The notes beneath the pieces were generated by a model. That model was not told the DNA's origin. It worked only from the letters and a program-made list of their open reading frames with translations, and ran no database searches. Shown here piece after piece: positions 23,297-35,600 of a stretch of DNA of 64,000 nucleotides. The translations under genes were made by a program, and so were the position numbers. Origin of the DNA: Anaeramoeba flamelloides (Eukaryota; Metamonada; Anaeramoebidae); NCBI GenBank assembly GCA_027625915.1, contig JANTQA010000016.1:3849001-3913000 (forward strand), read 5' to 3'. The number at the start of each line of letters is the position of its first letter. The first letter of the stretch is position 1.

Positions 23297-26200
23297 TCAA
23301 AAAAATAGTGAAAATAGAAAATTTTTTGGAATCTTTTTAAAAAAAATGAAATTAAAAATCCACAAGAATTTCGAATACTTTTTCAATCAGTAAAAGTAGA
23401 ATAACACCTTTGGGGTATGGGTTTCTTTCCAGTAATATGTAAATCTTTTTTTCTTTTTAAAATAAATTTCATTTTATTCTGGATTTTTATTTAACCCTAA
23501 AATTTATAATTGCACAAAACTGTGTTTTTTAACAAATAATTGTCAAGAAATACTTTTTTCTAGATTTTTATAGTTTTTGAAAAATTTTAATTTGGAACGA
23601 TCGTCTTCCACTGTTGAACAAATATTATCTTTCGTATACAAATAACTCTGAAAGACGATTAATTTTCTAATAACCTAAAGATTTAAAGAATAAAAAAATT
23701 ACAAAAAACTGAAAAAAAAAGTTATTTCTTTTTCAAAGAATGTAAAAAATCCTTTGGAGGTGGCTTTTAATCGTTTTTTTAAACTTTGGAAAACAATCTT
23801 TTTATTTGAGAATATTTCACATTTTTTCAAACGAAATTGTTTTATGATCGAAAGGGATCGTTTTGAACTTTATTATCACATGAATTGATTTCTCATTCTT
23901 TCTAAAAATTTTCTCAATAAAATTGATTGGCAAAAAAGATTGTTTTGGAAATATTATTTTTTTTTAAGAGCTGTGGGAATTGCTACTTGTCCAATTTTCG
24001 ATATCTTCACTGTGTATACTTACCTCATTGATCTTAATATTCGAAAATCGTATTAAAAATAAAATAAACTGATATTTTCCGAAAAAAAAGCTTTAAAATT
24101 TTTTTTTCCAACAAGTTAAAAAATTGAACTTGGAAAAAAATATATTTATATTACATTGACTTGAAATAGATCAAACTGATGAAGTAATTTGGAGAGGAAG
24201 AAATTTGTCATTTAATACCAGATGATGAATTAATAACATGAAAATAAGCGAAATTCTTTGAAGAATTGTTTCGAAAATTTTTCAAGCTTTTGGGTTTGAC
24301 AATTTCCGATTATTGTCCCTTTTGTACAATCAAGAAATTATATGACGACTTTTATCATAAATAAAATCCACAGACAAAGGGGAAAACAGAATAAGATAGT
24401 TTTATTTAAAACTGTAAAAGCCACTTTTTAAATAGAAATACTCTTTTTTACAAGAAAACTTAAAGACAATTTAGTTTAGAATGTTTCTTTTCAGAAACAA
24501 CAGATAATCTAGATAAAAAAATGAGACATTTCAAATAAGTAGTAACATTTTTTTGTCAATAAGCTAAAATTTATTGTTAACTTTTGTAAAACTGATCAAA
24601 AATACAAGAATTTTAAGATGATTATCAAATTTTAAATAGGTATTAAAAACTGTTTTAGAAACAAACCATCAAACTGATCTTTTCTCAAATTTCCATTTCA
24701 TCAAGATCCTAAAAGTAGAATGTCTTAATAAAGTAATATTTTTATTTTGTCAAGATTGGCAAAAATGAGTAAAAAGTTAATTTTTAGTGAAATCTAAATC
24801 TTTCAAATTACGACTTTTACAGATAACTCTTAAAATTCAATCTAAGTTATTATTTGAGTATTTGTGAAAAACTCAATTCTTATTGCGATAAGATAATTTT
24901 GAAAAGGATCAATTTTTAATCTTTCGATTTTTCTTTCTAAATCTAACTGAAAATTTCATTTTTAAAATTAAAAACATTGAATATCAAGGTTAAGGATTAA
25001 ATATCCAAGACATTGATAGGAATTTCAATTTACTTTACCAAAAAATCTGAATTTTTAAAAGAAAAAAAGAAGTGGTTTTATACCTGGGCACCATCTTTTT
25101 GAATTATTCTTCACTGATTTCGACCTGTTGTACTTTTTTTTTTTAATCTAACTGTTCTTCAAAAAAGTGAAATACTGAAAAAAAAGTTAAACATAATTTT
25201 TAATTGGGAACATTACTGAAAATGAAAAAGTAAAATCAATTAAAATAAGAACCAAATTAACTTCAAATAATAATTCATTAGATTATTTTCAATCAAACCA
25301 ACAATAACAATTAAAATCTACTTTTTATATTGAAATGGTTATTTGGTTTTGGAGATCTCAAAAATAGTTCAATTTTTTGAACAAATTTTTAATAATTGAT
25401 CAATCAAAGAAAAAACCATTACCAAAAGATAGTATTCAAAAAACTGTTATTGTGCTGAATTCTTCAATTGACTTTTTTTTATTTATTTATTCTTTTATGA
25501 ATTTATCTGATTTGGATTTTTCAGTAATGTTCCCAATTAAAAACCATTTTTTACTTTTTTCCCACTTTCACTTTTTACCTAGATCGCAAAGCATATTTCT
25601 TTTTTTAGAGATCAATTTATCTTAAAATTTTGCTTGGAAATATTCAAAATTAATTCTAATCGTTTTTTCGATGAAGAGGGCAATATTCTTTTTAATTTTT
25701 ACATTTTTTTACACCCCCAAAACTCTTTTTTAAAAATTATGTTTGACAAAATTTTAAAAAAATGTTATTTATAAAGACACAAAGGCATGAATTAACAAAA
25801 ATGATCTTGAAAAATTCTCTAATCACGGATATTGTACTAAATTCTCAGTTCATTTCTAAAGTTATTATTTTATGATTTTCTTTTCTTAGTTAGGAATTTA
25901 AATTTAACAAAATTATATTGTTATTTAAGGCTTCAGTATTCAATCCAAATTAAGATAAAAACCAAATATAAGAAAAAAAAATTCTTCAATTGGTAACCAG
26001 TGTTTCTGACAGAAAAGAAAATTCTAAGTTTTTAGATTGATTTCAGATCTTAAATAATTTGGAGGATTTATGTTTCAAATGAATTCTAAACTCAAATATT
26101 ATTAATATCACCCTTTTTTATATACAGACACTCTATTCATCTTTTATCCAAAATAAATTATTTTTATATTTGAATACAGGATATTTTTCATAGTAACGAA

Positions 26201-27828
26201 AATGTAATGATTATTATTTTTTAATAACCACGAATATACATTTGAAATATCATCCTTTAAGCCCAGCATATCACTTTTAAATCTTTAAAAGTACTTATTT
26301 GAATTAACACCCGAAACTTATATAAAAAATTTCTCAATAAACGAATTTTGAATTTAAAATTTACTATAAAAAGATTCTTATTTTATAATTCACCATTTTT
26401 TTCAATTAGAGTTCCTTTTTTACTGAAAATTATATCAATAGATAGATATATATATATATTAAAAAAGAACTCTTAATAAATTTTGAAAGAAGAAATTAAA
26501 ATGTTAATATTTTTTTTTGAAAAAAAAAAAAAGAAATAACTCTAACAAATATAAAAAATTAAAATTCTAAAAAAAGGGTTTTAGTAATTACCATAACTTA
26601 TTTAAAAATTTCAAAAGCTTTTAAAATTTATTAGTTAGGCCTTTGGCTTGAAATTTTCAAAGAATAATAATTTATAACTATTTATAATTTCAAGTTGTAT
26701 CCATGTATAATATTGAAATGAAAGCATAAAGTATTTTATTTTTAAAAATTGAAACAAAACAAAAAAAAATATAGTTTTAGCTTTCTTTATTTCTATTTCT
26801 GGGTCTTTTCTTAATTAATATCATAATTACTCAATAAATATCATTTTTTATGGAATTTCTAGTATTCATTATGAATTATTTTTCTATGTGATATAATAAT
26901 ATAAATAATATGTTCTCCACTTGAGCAACCTGATTAAAAACGAATTTCTTATCTCTTAAAAAATCTTTTTATTTGAATCTTTTTATTTTCGTTAAATAAT
27001 CTGTTTTTGGAGTTTCAATTTGTATTATCATTTTCAAATTATTTTAGTTTACAATTTTAACTTCTAAATTTTATTTGGTAAAAAAAAAAAAATTTCAAAA
27101 AATAATGTTTCATAAAAGAAATTAGATAAAAACTATTATATAAAAAAAATTCCTTAATAAATTTATTTTGTAAAATAAAAAGTGTAAACATAATTTACAT
27201 AAAAAAATTTCAAGAAAAAAAAATCAAGCATTTCAAAAAATGAATAAAAATCTTTATATTTTCTAAAAAGTTTCTTATTTCTACTTGAAATATTAAATCA
27301 AAATACGGACCTTAAAATTCATTTTTTTATCATATAATAATCTTGATTTCAAAAATTTTAACTCAATTTTTAATGTAAATAGAATTTTTTTTCAAGGTTT
27401 ATAAAATATTGTGATCAAAAAAATATTTTCAAATTTTTAGATCAGAAACATTTTTTCTAATTTCATCAAATTTATTTTTTTTACTTTTTCAAATTTTTGT
27501 TTTTCTTTTGTTTTTCTTTATCTTTTTTGATACTATTTTTTTTTTGCAAAATATTGTGTGGAAAAATAAAAATATCTTCGAAAAAACCAATAAAAATAAA
27601 GAATATTGAGACTATGTAATGCCTTTGAGATTGAATTTAATTATTAGCCAAAAATCTTCTTTTTAACTTCTTTTCAGTGAAATTTCAGTAATTAAAAATC
27701 CGTAATGCACATTTCAAAAATTATAACTCACTTTTTTTTTAGTTTTTGGTTTTATTTTAATTTAATTTTTAAAATATCATTTTAATATAAATTTAGAATT
27801 ATTTAAAAGTGAATTAAAAATCAGATTT

Positions 27829-28026
27829 TACAGTCAGTTCCACTTTTAAGGCACAAACTTTAATCGAAATTTAAGACACAAAAAAATCTCAAATTAAGGC
27901 ATAAAATTTATAATTTTATTTTTTACAAATTATTTTACTAGAATCTGAATTTTGTGCCTTAAATTGAGATTTTTTTATACCTTAAATAACGTAGCAGTTT
28001 GTGCTTTAAAAATGGAACTGAGTGTA
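27829..28026. mobile_element. Palindromic TA-flanked MITE, family 1, copy B
   Basis: Left end TACAGTCAGTTCCACTTTTA, right end complement of TACACTCAGTTCCATTTTTA. Internal arms carry AAGGCACAAA, AATCTCAAATTAAGGCA and their complements around an AT-rich loop. 198 bp, no coding capacity. Confidence 0.9.
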
Positions 28027-28177
28027 TTATTAATTGGTCTTGAATATTAAAATGATATTTTTTTTTCAATTTAATATTTTAGGAGAGTCATGATTTCTGA
28101 AAGGGTGTTTAGAACTTAAGGTAAATCTCTATTCATTTCGAGAAAATAATTATCTGATATTGAGATACATAATTAAC

Positions 28178-28376
28178 TACAATCAATTCCACTTTTAAGG
28201 CACACACTTTCAACTAAATTTAAGGCATAATAAAAATCCCAAATTAAGCCAAAAAATTCAGATTCTAGTAAAAAAATTTGTAAAAAAAAAATTCCAATTT
28301 TTGTACCTTGATTTGAGATTTTTGTGTGCCTTATATTTTGTTGAAAGTTTGTGCCTTAAAAAAGGAACCGAATCTA
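28178..28376. mobile_element. Palindromic TA-flanked MITE, family 1, copy C
   Basis: Left end TACAATCAATTCCACTTTTA, right end complement of TAGATTCGGTTCCTTTTTTA. 199 bp, same internal arms as copy B and in the same orientation; it starts 151 bp after copy B ends. More mutated at the tips than copies B and D. Confidence 0.85.
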
Positions 28377-28399
28377 TATTTTTTCGACTAAATTATTTC

Positions 28400-28745
28400 A
28401 AAACTAATAGTTTTATTTTTAAAAGTGATTTTTCGTTTTTTTCCTTCACAGATAATAAGATTTCATTCTTCTTTCAAAGAAAATAATTTTTTTTTTGCAA
28501 ATAATTTGGAAATATGTTGGATTTTGAACTTTTGAAAAATGAGATAATTGTATCAAACTTTTAAAACCAATAAACCATTTCTGAAAATATCATTAAAAGC
28601 AAGTCTGGTATGCTATTAATCAGATTTTCACTTCTTTTTTCAATTTCAAAATGCGGTTAAATTATTTTGTGAATTTGCTCTTAAATTTACACCCGTATTT
28701 TTTTCATGGTCACTGACCCCTTAAACAATTGATGAAAAACCCAAA
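28400..28745 (+). repeat. Decayed partial copy of the 1.2-kb TTAA element (right end)
   Basis: Matches the right third of 14226-15445 through ATAATAAGATTTC, TTCTTTCAAAGAAAATAATT, ATTTGGAAATATGTTGG, TTTTGAACTTTTGAAAAATG and CCATTTCTGAAAATA. It ends with TCACTGACCCCTTAA at 28721-28735, a variant of the 15-bp terminal repeat, and the left part of the element is missing. Confidence 0.65.
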
Positions 28746-28843
28746 ACAATAATACATTTATTATTAAATAATAGCGAGATCGGTTACCAAATCGTAATCT
28801 AAAAAATAAAAAACGAAAATAAGAAAGAATGTTCAAAAGAAGG

Positions 28844-29680
28844 TTAAATGTCCTTCATTATTTTGAACCTAAAAATGAATCCTTTAATAAGGCCAATAAC
28901 AAAAGGGATCCAAGACAATTGTTCACGAGGGTAATTATTGCATTCTTCTGATGAACAGATGTGGTCTGGCCATCCACGAATATAATCGACAGCAACAAAA
29001 AAAGACATAAGAATGGTTGCAACAAACCATAATATTCTATTGACAATGGTGAATTGGGTTAATACTGTTTCGTAAATCAGTGAAGTAAAAAAGGTTCTCC
29101 TGTTGTTCAGTTGGTTTGCATTATTAAAATATCTTTTTTCAATTTTTGTAAAGAAAAAGCCACAAACATTCGCAAGGTTGACCGAAAAAGTAATTGACAG
29201 GATCCAAACACAAACAAAGAGTATACTTTGAAATGAAGAAAGAATTTCAATATCAATTTGATTAAATTCACACACATAAAGAACAACGACAATGGAAGCA
29301 GAAAAGAATTGCAAGAGAGTGAAAACAAGTCTGACAAGGAAAACGTTTAAATGTTTGTTTTGTGAAGAATATTTGTCCAACAAGCCGGAAATAAGAAAGA
29401 TAGAATCAATAAGTTGCACTTTCGTTGTGCTTGACAAGAGTTGGTTTTCATTGCTATTATTTCGTTTGAATAGATCGGGAAAAAGAAAAAGAGAAAAAAA
29501 CCAGATTCCGAAAGCAAAGAGAAGAGCTGCTATGATCATTGAAAATGCACCTCCAACCAACGAAAGAAAGATTAAAGAGGAAGTTAAGTATCCCAGTGTT
29601 CCAAGAGCCAGTGCGTCGGCAAGCGAGTACAATACCTTTGTAAGACTTTTTTTTATTTGGCCTTCCCTTAGATTCATCAT
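28844..29680 (-). CDS. Predicted six-span membrane protein, family unknown
   Basis: A single-exon frame of 278 aa starting at the double ATG 29675-29680 (MMNLREGQIKKS). Hydrophobic segments are visible at about residues 20-43, 45-67, 110-137, 145-170, 205-228 and 255-270, pointing to six transmembrane helices. The stretch between segments 2 and 3 (about 40 residues) and the one between 4 and 5 are hydrophilic. A short Cys-containing loop (WPDHICSSEECNNYPREQ) precedes the last helix and may be disulphide-bonded on the lumenal or outer side (inference). There is no cleavable signal peptide and no known transporter or receptor signature. The upstream TTG-initiated extension is only four residues and was not used. 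No function is assigned. It lies about 850 bp past the pair of MITEs. Confidence 0.7.
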   Translation of the reverse strand: MMNLREGQIKKSLTKVLYSLADALALGTLGYLTSSLIFLSLVGGAFSMIIAALLFAFGIWFFSLFLFPDLFKRNNSNENQLLSSTTKVQLIDSIFLISGLLDKYSSQNKHLNVFLVRLVFTLLQFFSASIVVVLYVCEFNQIDIEILSSFQSILFVCVWILSITFSVNLANVCGFFFTKIEKRYFNNANQLNNRRTFFTSLIYETVLTQFTIVNRILWFVATILMSFFVAVDYIRGWPDHICSSEECNNYPREQLSWIPFVIGLIKGFIFRFKIMKDI

Positions 29681-29829
29681 TTGGACAAACAAAAATTTGA
29701 TTAAAGGTAAAAAAATGATAATGCAATTTCTCGCTTAAATTAGAAGATTTCTGGTTTTCTCTATTTTAAAAAAAAGAGATTAACAATAATCAACCTTCAG
29801 TCTAAAAATCAATTCCGATTTATGACTTT

Positions 29830-31020
29830 CAGAACTCAAATACATTAGTAAAGATAAGAGAAAATATCTTATCTCTGATCGATTCAATTAAACTTAAGAG
29901 ACCAATTCGTTTATCAACTTTAGAGAAAATGGATTATCATTTTTATAAGAGTTACTTTTTTCAAATTAAATTTCCAGTTCAAAAAATATGATATCCTTTT
30001 TTTGTTTGGATTTTTGCATTGAAAACAGAAAAAGAAAAATATATAAAAGCATTTTATTTTTAATAAATCATACTTTAGTAATTTCTTGTCGTTTTAAGGA
30101 CTAATAACCTTGAACATTTAATCTTATTAAAAAAATAAATCAAATATTGAAACCTTGGAGTTCTAGAAAAATATTCTTTATTTTTATACACAATAATTTT
30201 ACGATTTTTGTTTTAAAATTTAAATGATTAGGTAATATTTTAATTAAAATTTTCAGAGTATAAAAAAAGAACTCTTAACTTATAAAATCAATTACATGAT
30301 AATATCTATTTTTTTTTTTCTTTAGAATTATTAATTTGAATTCGTTTTATTTGTTTGAAAATATCAAAAAATTCGAGAAATAATAATAAAGCATATTGAT
30401 AATTTAATCTTTGGGCTATTAATAATCCACTTGAAAAATTAAGATTGTGATATTTATTATTGGTCAAAAATAATCAAATTAAAAAGAATTTGATTTAGGT
30501 TATAAGTTAAACTTTCCAGAAACTGAAAAAAATATGTGGGAATATTTTTAATTTAATGGTTTGGTTCTTTTTCTCAGATTTTTTTTGATAAAAAAATGAA
30601 TAAAATTCTGAAATGGTGGCCCAATAAAGAAATAACATTTTTTCAAGTTTAAAATAATTATTAAAACTAATTTTTGAAATTCAGTAGTTTTTTTATTCAA
30701 AATTATTTTACAAAATATAGGTTATATTTAAAAGAATATTTTTTTGAAAACAATTACAAAGATAATAATATTTACTTCTTCATCCAATATAATAGTTTTT
30801 TACAATAATTATGATTGGGCTTGGAATTTTGAACTTATCAAAAATGGGAAAAAATGGATCAAATTGTTAAAAAAAAAAAAAAAAAAATTATATGGCTGAA
30901 AATATCATTTAACACAAGTTCTAGATTTATAATTTCTATTTTACTTTTGTTTTCAATCCCAAGAAAAAAAAAAATGATTTTATTTGTGATTTAATTTTTC
31001 TAATATATATATATATATAT
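29830..31020 (+). repeat. Decayed long copy of the 1.2-kb TTAA element
   Basis: Collinear with 14300-15400 over about 1.1 kb. Matching blocks in order include CAACTTTAGAGAAA, AATTTCCAGTTCAAAA, GAAAAAGAAAAAT, CTTTAGTAATTTCT, AAATCAAATATTG, AATAATCAAATTAAAAAG, GGTTTGGTTCTTTTTCTCA and TGAAAATATCATTTA. Both 15-bp termini are no longer recognisable and the right edge runs into an AT microsatellite at 31003-31022. Confidence 0.7.
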
Positions 31021-31405
31021 ATAGTTACTCGGCACTGAAAGATAAATTTTATTTCTGTAAAATATCTGTGTTTATTGTTTTAATTTGGAAAAAGTCTCCT
31101 TTTTAGAATCTGAGTTTGACCTTGAAGAACATAATAATTGAGATTTTTCGAAGTGCTATAAGATGATATTGAGTATTTTGTAGAAAGACAATTGATATCA
31201 ATTATTACAATAACAATACCATTATTTTGAAACTGGAAATAGAACCAAAAAGAATAAATTATAAAATGTGATAATTGAATAAATGAGACAATATGAGATT
31301 CTTTTTCCTTTTAAAACTCGGGATCTAACTCGTAAAAACAAAAAACAAATAAATTTAACCGAAGCAACTAGTATGTAATTTTTTAATTTAATTTGAAGAA
31401 CTTAC

Positions 31406-31538
31406 TCTTCAAAGCTTCTCCCCTCTCAATGGAATTAGCGGAAATATTAAAGTTAAATTTTCCAATTTCATCCTGGGAGATAAAACTTGGTTTAAATTTT
31501 ACAGAAACAAATAAGATCGCCAACCCATTCAATGAGAT
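31406..31538 (-). other. Possible orphan exon resembling the PAS gene, or a relic
   Basis: On the minus strand an AATAG acceptor is followed by 133 nt of open frame and then GTAAGT. The translation reads ISLNGLAILFVSVKFKPSF and then ISQDEIGKFNFNISANSIE, ending at RGEALK. The order NGL, V-S-x-x-F, FIS, an acidic/Ile pair and a run of alternating hydrophobics lines up with NGLSGRVSLNFS, FPISKNDI and ITVSVIKNIT of the PAS-protein gene at 22-23 kb. Local GC is above background. I could not assemble flanking exons, so it may be a gene fragment, a decayed paralogue or chance. Confidence 0.3.
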
Positions 31539-32607
31539 CTATTTCCTCTTTTGTTTCCCGTTTACCAGCCTAATTCTCAAAAAAGATCAAACTTAAAAAT
31601 ATGTATGTACCTGAATTTATTTAATGTGAATGATTTTGAGTCTTCCTCTAAAAAATCTTGACTTGATGTAGTAAAATAAAATTTTTTTTATTTTACTGCT
31701 AATTTCAAAAATTGGTAAATGTTTTTTTTCTACTTTCAAAAGTTTTTCTAAATGGTCTCTTCTCATTTTCTTCAAAGAAAAAAAGAGAACCAATAATTTT
31801 TTATTTTTATTAAAAATGATATTGATTTCTTGAAATGAGAAAAAAAAAAATGTTGTAAATAGACATCGTTTTTAATAACTAAATAAAATTTATTCATTTC
31901 CCAAACTTTCCGGAATCTCAAGAACCTTTTATTTAATTATTCTTGTACAAGTATTTTAGATCCTTGGAATATAAATATGCCTATAATTGGTTTTAAATTG
32001 AGAAATTTGCAAATATCACTGTTATCAAGTAAAAAACGTTATAAAAATAAAAGTTTACACTCTTTTAAAATAACTTTAAATAACATATCTAAAGACAATT
32101 TTTATCACTAGAATACTTTTTATTTTACTTTTTTAGAAATGGAAAAAAAGAAGATCAGAAAATTTTCAAACCTTTCCAAATAATCAAGGAATTCTCAAAA
32201 TCTTTCCACAACAACTACAATAGTATCTTAAACTTTTCAGTGATCTAATCTCTTTTTTATCTGAAGTTATCATATATTATTTACTTAAAATTTTCACATA
32301 GAAAAAGTTTATGTTTTTGAAAAAATAAATCGCAAAGTTATAATGATAATAAAAAACACTTTAATAAAGTTTGGTGGCTTTTATAAACTTTTAATATTAC
32401 CACTCTTAAATGCAATAAAAAAAATTTAAAAAAAAGGATCTTTAAAATTTTCTATTTTTCATTATTTAATAAAAAAATCAAATAAAATATGATTATAAAT
32501 AAAAAAAATTAATAAAAAGTCAAATGATGAATTAAAAAAAAAAAATAAAGAGATAAATAAAAAAAATAAAATAAAAAATAAAATAAAAAAATCAAATGTT
32601 GAAAACA

Positions 32608-35600
32608 TTAATTTTCATTCTCATCATTCTTTTTTTTCTTTATTTTAGGAATTTTTTTAGATAATTCCTCTTGGAATAGATCATTTTTCTTTATATTCTT
32701 GTTGCCCATGTTGGCTTTCTTGCCATCAACGTCATTATTTTGTTGTTCTAAGAATTTTTGGTTTTGGTCAACAAAATTTTGGAAAATTGTTAATAAACTT
32801 TTTTGGAAATTAAATTGAGATTTGGCATAAGCTAATAAAATTTTTTTGTAATCTAAAATAGAGAAATTATTAAATCTCTGAAGCTCCAAAGACAAAATTA
32901 TAGCCGATTTTTTGTATTCGGATTTACAAATTTGCATCGATTGCTTGGAGCTATTCATTAATTCCTTCGCCTTCTCTTCTTTAGGATTATTTAATTGATG
33001 TAACTTTTCAAATTTGGATTTTTTATTTTCGTAATCTTTAATTGATTTATTCATTTTATTTAAAACCCTGGAATAATAAGAAAAGGCATCCTTCATCGCA
33101 TACGATTGTCTTAGAAATTCGACAAAGGGGCTACTTATTTTCGAATATTCGTTAATGCTTTTTTCAATGAATATTTTGGAAATTCGATCAATTGATTCGA
33201 TGAAGCTTAGCCATAATTCCGAATTGGATTCCGTTTCATTAATACAGAATATCACTTGCTGCATCATTTTTGGGAAACTGGAATACAATTCGCCATGATC
33301 GTATTTCAAATTAATTAAGCTTTGTATTGTTTGTGAAAGCTTTTCAGTTGATTTAATAAACGAGGATAATTCATTTTTTTTTTTTTCTAAAAATTCTGGA
33401 TTAATTTCAATGTCTCTTTTTAAAAAGTTGTTAATAGACTTATTTAATACGTCAACACCTTCCTGTGGAAGTGTTTCAAATTTTAGATCAGCAAATGGCG
33501 CTTCAGTTTCAGTGGTATTTGGCAATTCGAAAAACTGCGAATAACTCCTTGAATGGCAGATCACGGGATGGCTTGAAATTGCAACTAGAAATTTTTTTAA
33601 TAAGAATCTTTTTTGCTCATTTAGATCTATTTTAATCTTTTTCCCGATTTTGATTTTATTGGGCACAATGGGAATAATATATTGTGGCAATTCTGTTAAT
33701 ATCAAAGTTCGTAACGCAAGGAAATCAGAAATATTTCTTTCAATATTATGTAATGTTTTAGTTTTTGTAAATCTAAATTCAATAGAATAAATTGTTTCAT
33801 TTTTCCTTCCATTTGCGATCGCTTGCGGCGTAAAAAAATGGATATCATAAATTGGCCCATTATTTTCTTCATTTTCTTTGATTTTCGGCTGCGATTCTCT
33901 ATATTTTTGTTTTTCTTCTTCCAAATTTTCGGATTTGTTTTCATCCATGTCCTCCACTCCTTTCTTCTTCTTTCTTTTCCTTCTGCTATTTTTGACCATA
34001 TTAGTCGCTCCTTTAACAGTAAACGCCCTTTTTCTTCTTCCTTTCTTCTTCTTCTTCTTTTTACTTTTCTTTTTCCTCTTTTTTTCATTTTCATTTCCAT
34101 TTTCATTTTCATTTTCATTTTCATTTTCATTTCCATTTTCGTTTTCGTTTTCATTTTCAGATGAATTTTCATTTTCATCGTCGTTTTTATTTTCATTTCC
34201 ATTTGGATTAATTTCAATTTTAATATCCAATGCTTTTTGTAATTGTGGCTTTCGCCTTGTTGGTGGCCTTCTCCCATTTCTTCCCCGAGCACGTCTTTGA
34301 GATGGCAATCTTTTTGTATTTTCCATCTGTTTTTTTAAAACAACCTCTTGTGATTTATTCATTTGATCTAAGCCTAAAGAATTTTGATCTGCTTTTGTTT
34401 TTGGTTTTTTTTTTCTTTTCATTTTCACCTTATTAATATTAAATTTGTTAATTTTTATTTTTTTTATATTTAACCCGAGTCTTCCAATTTTTTTATCTTT
34501 TTTTGCCTTCTTTTTCTTTTTCTTTTTCTTCTTTACTATCTTTTCGCTTTCACTCGAGCTTTCATTTGAACTTTTACTTTTGCTTTCGCTTCCGCTTCCA
34601 CTTTTACTTTCAGATGAATTTTCGTTTTCCTTGATTTCATTATTTTCCCGATTTGATTGGGATTTTGGAACAGGAATATCTTCATCTTTCTTTTGATCAT
34701 TTTCTGGATCGCTGGTATTGTCGTCATCTTTTGGAATATTTTTACCAAGTAATCTATTTAATTCAGCAGTTACGTTTCTTTGTTGAAATTGTTTTTGATA
34801 CCCCCCATATACAAATCCTCGGCCTCTACCTCGGCCTCTACCTCGACCTCCACCCCCGCCCCTTCCTCTTCCTCTTCCTCTTCCTCGACCACCGCCTCTG
34901 CCTCTATCACCCTCTTTTCCAGTTGATATGTTTTTATTTACTTGCTTTGTATTTTCAACTTGAGTTTTTTTGTTAGTTTTAATTTTACTAGGTAAAATTT
35001 TTTCACTTTTTTTTTGTTCTTTTTCCTTTTTACTATCATTTGTAGGTGGTAATTTTGGAAGTGATTTGTTTGGAGGCTGCTTTAAGACATCTTCTCCGAC
35101 CTTTGGCAATGGCTTTTTTGGAGGTTTGACTAATTTGTTCTGATTGTTCTTCTCAGTTACTTTTTCTTTTTGATTGCTGTTCTCATTATTAGGTGGCAAT
35201 TTTGGAAGTGATTTGTTTGGTGGTTGCTTTAAGGCATCTTCTCCGACCTTTGGCAAAGGCTTTTTTGGTGGCCATTCCATTTTTTTTTTTTTTGTTTGAG
35301 TATTACTTGCTGTTTTTTTTTCAATTTTTGGTAAGCGCTTATTCGGTGGTTCATCTTTAAATTGAGTTTTTCTTTTGACAACCCATGAAGGTTGTTTGTT
35401 ATTTTGTGTTTTGATTGCTGTTGGAAACTTTGTTTTTTTTTGATTCACATTTTTAGTTTGATCTTCTTTCTTTTTTGGCAAAGGCTTATTTGGTGGTTTC
35501 ATGAATTTGTTTTCGATTACCTTTGGTAAAGGTTTTTTTGGTGGCCCATCCATTTTTTTTTCTGTTTGAACATTACTTGCTGTTTTTTTTTCAATTTTTG

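Larger units (their letters stand above)
23297..28843. other. Intergenic stretch with two adjacent MITEs
   Basis: 5.5 kb without a recognised gene. The first 4.5 kb are AT-rich unique-looking sequence with no supported exon; a consensus-like donor on the minus strand near 24028 has no coding sequence before it. The last kilobase contains family-1 MITEs at 27829-28026 and 28178-28376, followed by a decayed TTAA-element relative at 28400-28745. Confidence 0.6.
29681..32607. other. Intergenic stretch with a 1.2-kb repeat and a possible lone exon
   Basis: Contains the decayed second copy of the 1.2-kb element (29830-31020) and a possible minus-strand exon at 31406-31538. The rest (31600-32600) is AT-rich with no supported gene. 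Confidence 0.55.

Noticed and set aside
24000-24060. Consensus donor (GAG-GTAAGTA) on the minus strand
   Set aside because: The upstream minus-strand sequence has stops in all frames and no plausible exon.
33702-34300. Several 70-200-codon frames on both strands inside the PX-BAR gene
   Set aside because: They are frame and strand shadows of Lys/Glu/Asn codon repeats; the PX-BAR frame alone has recognisable domains.
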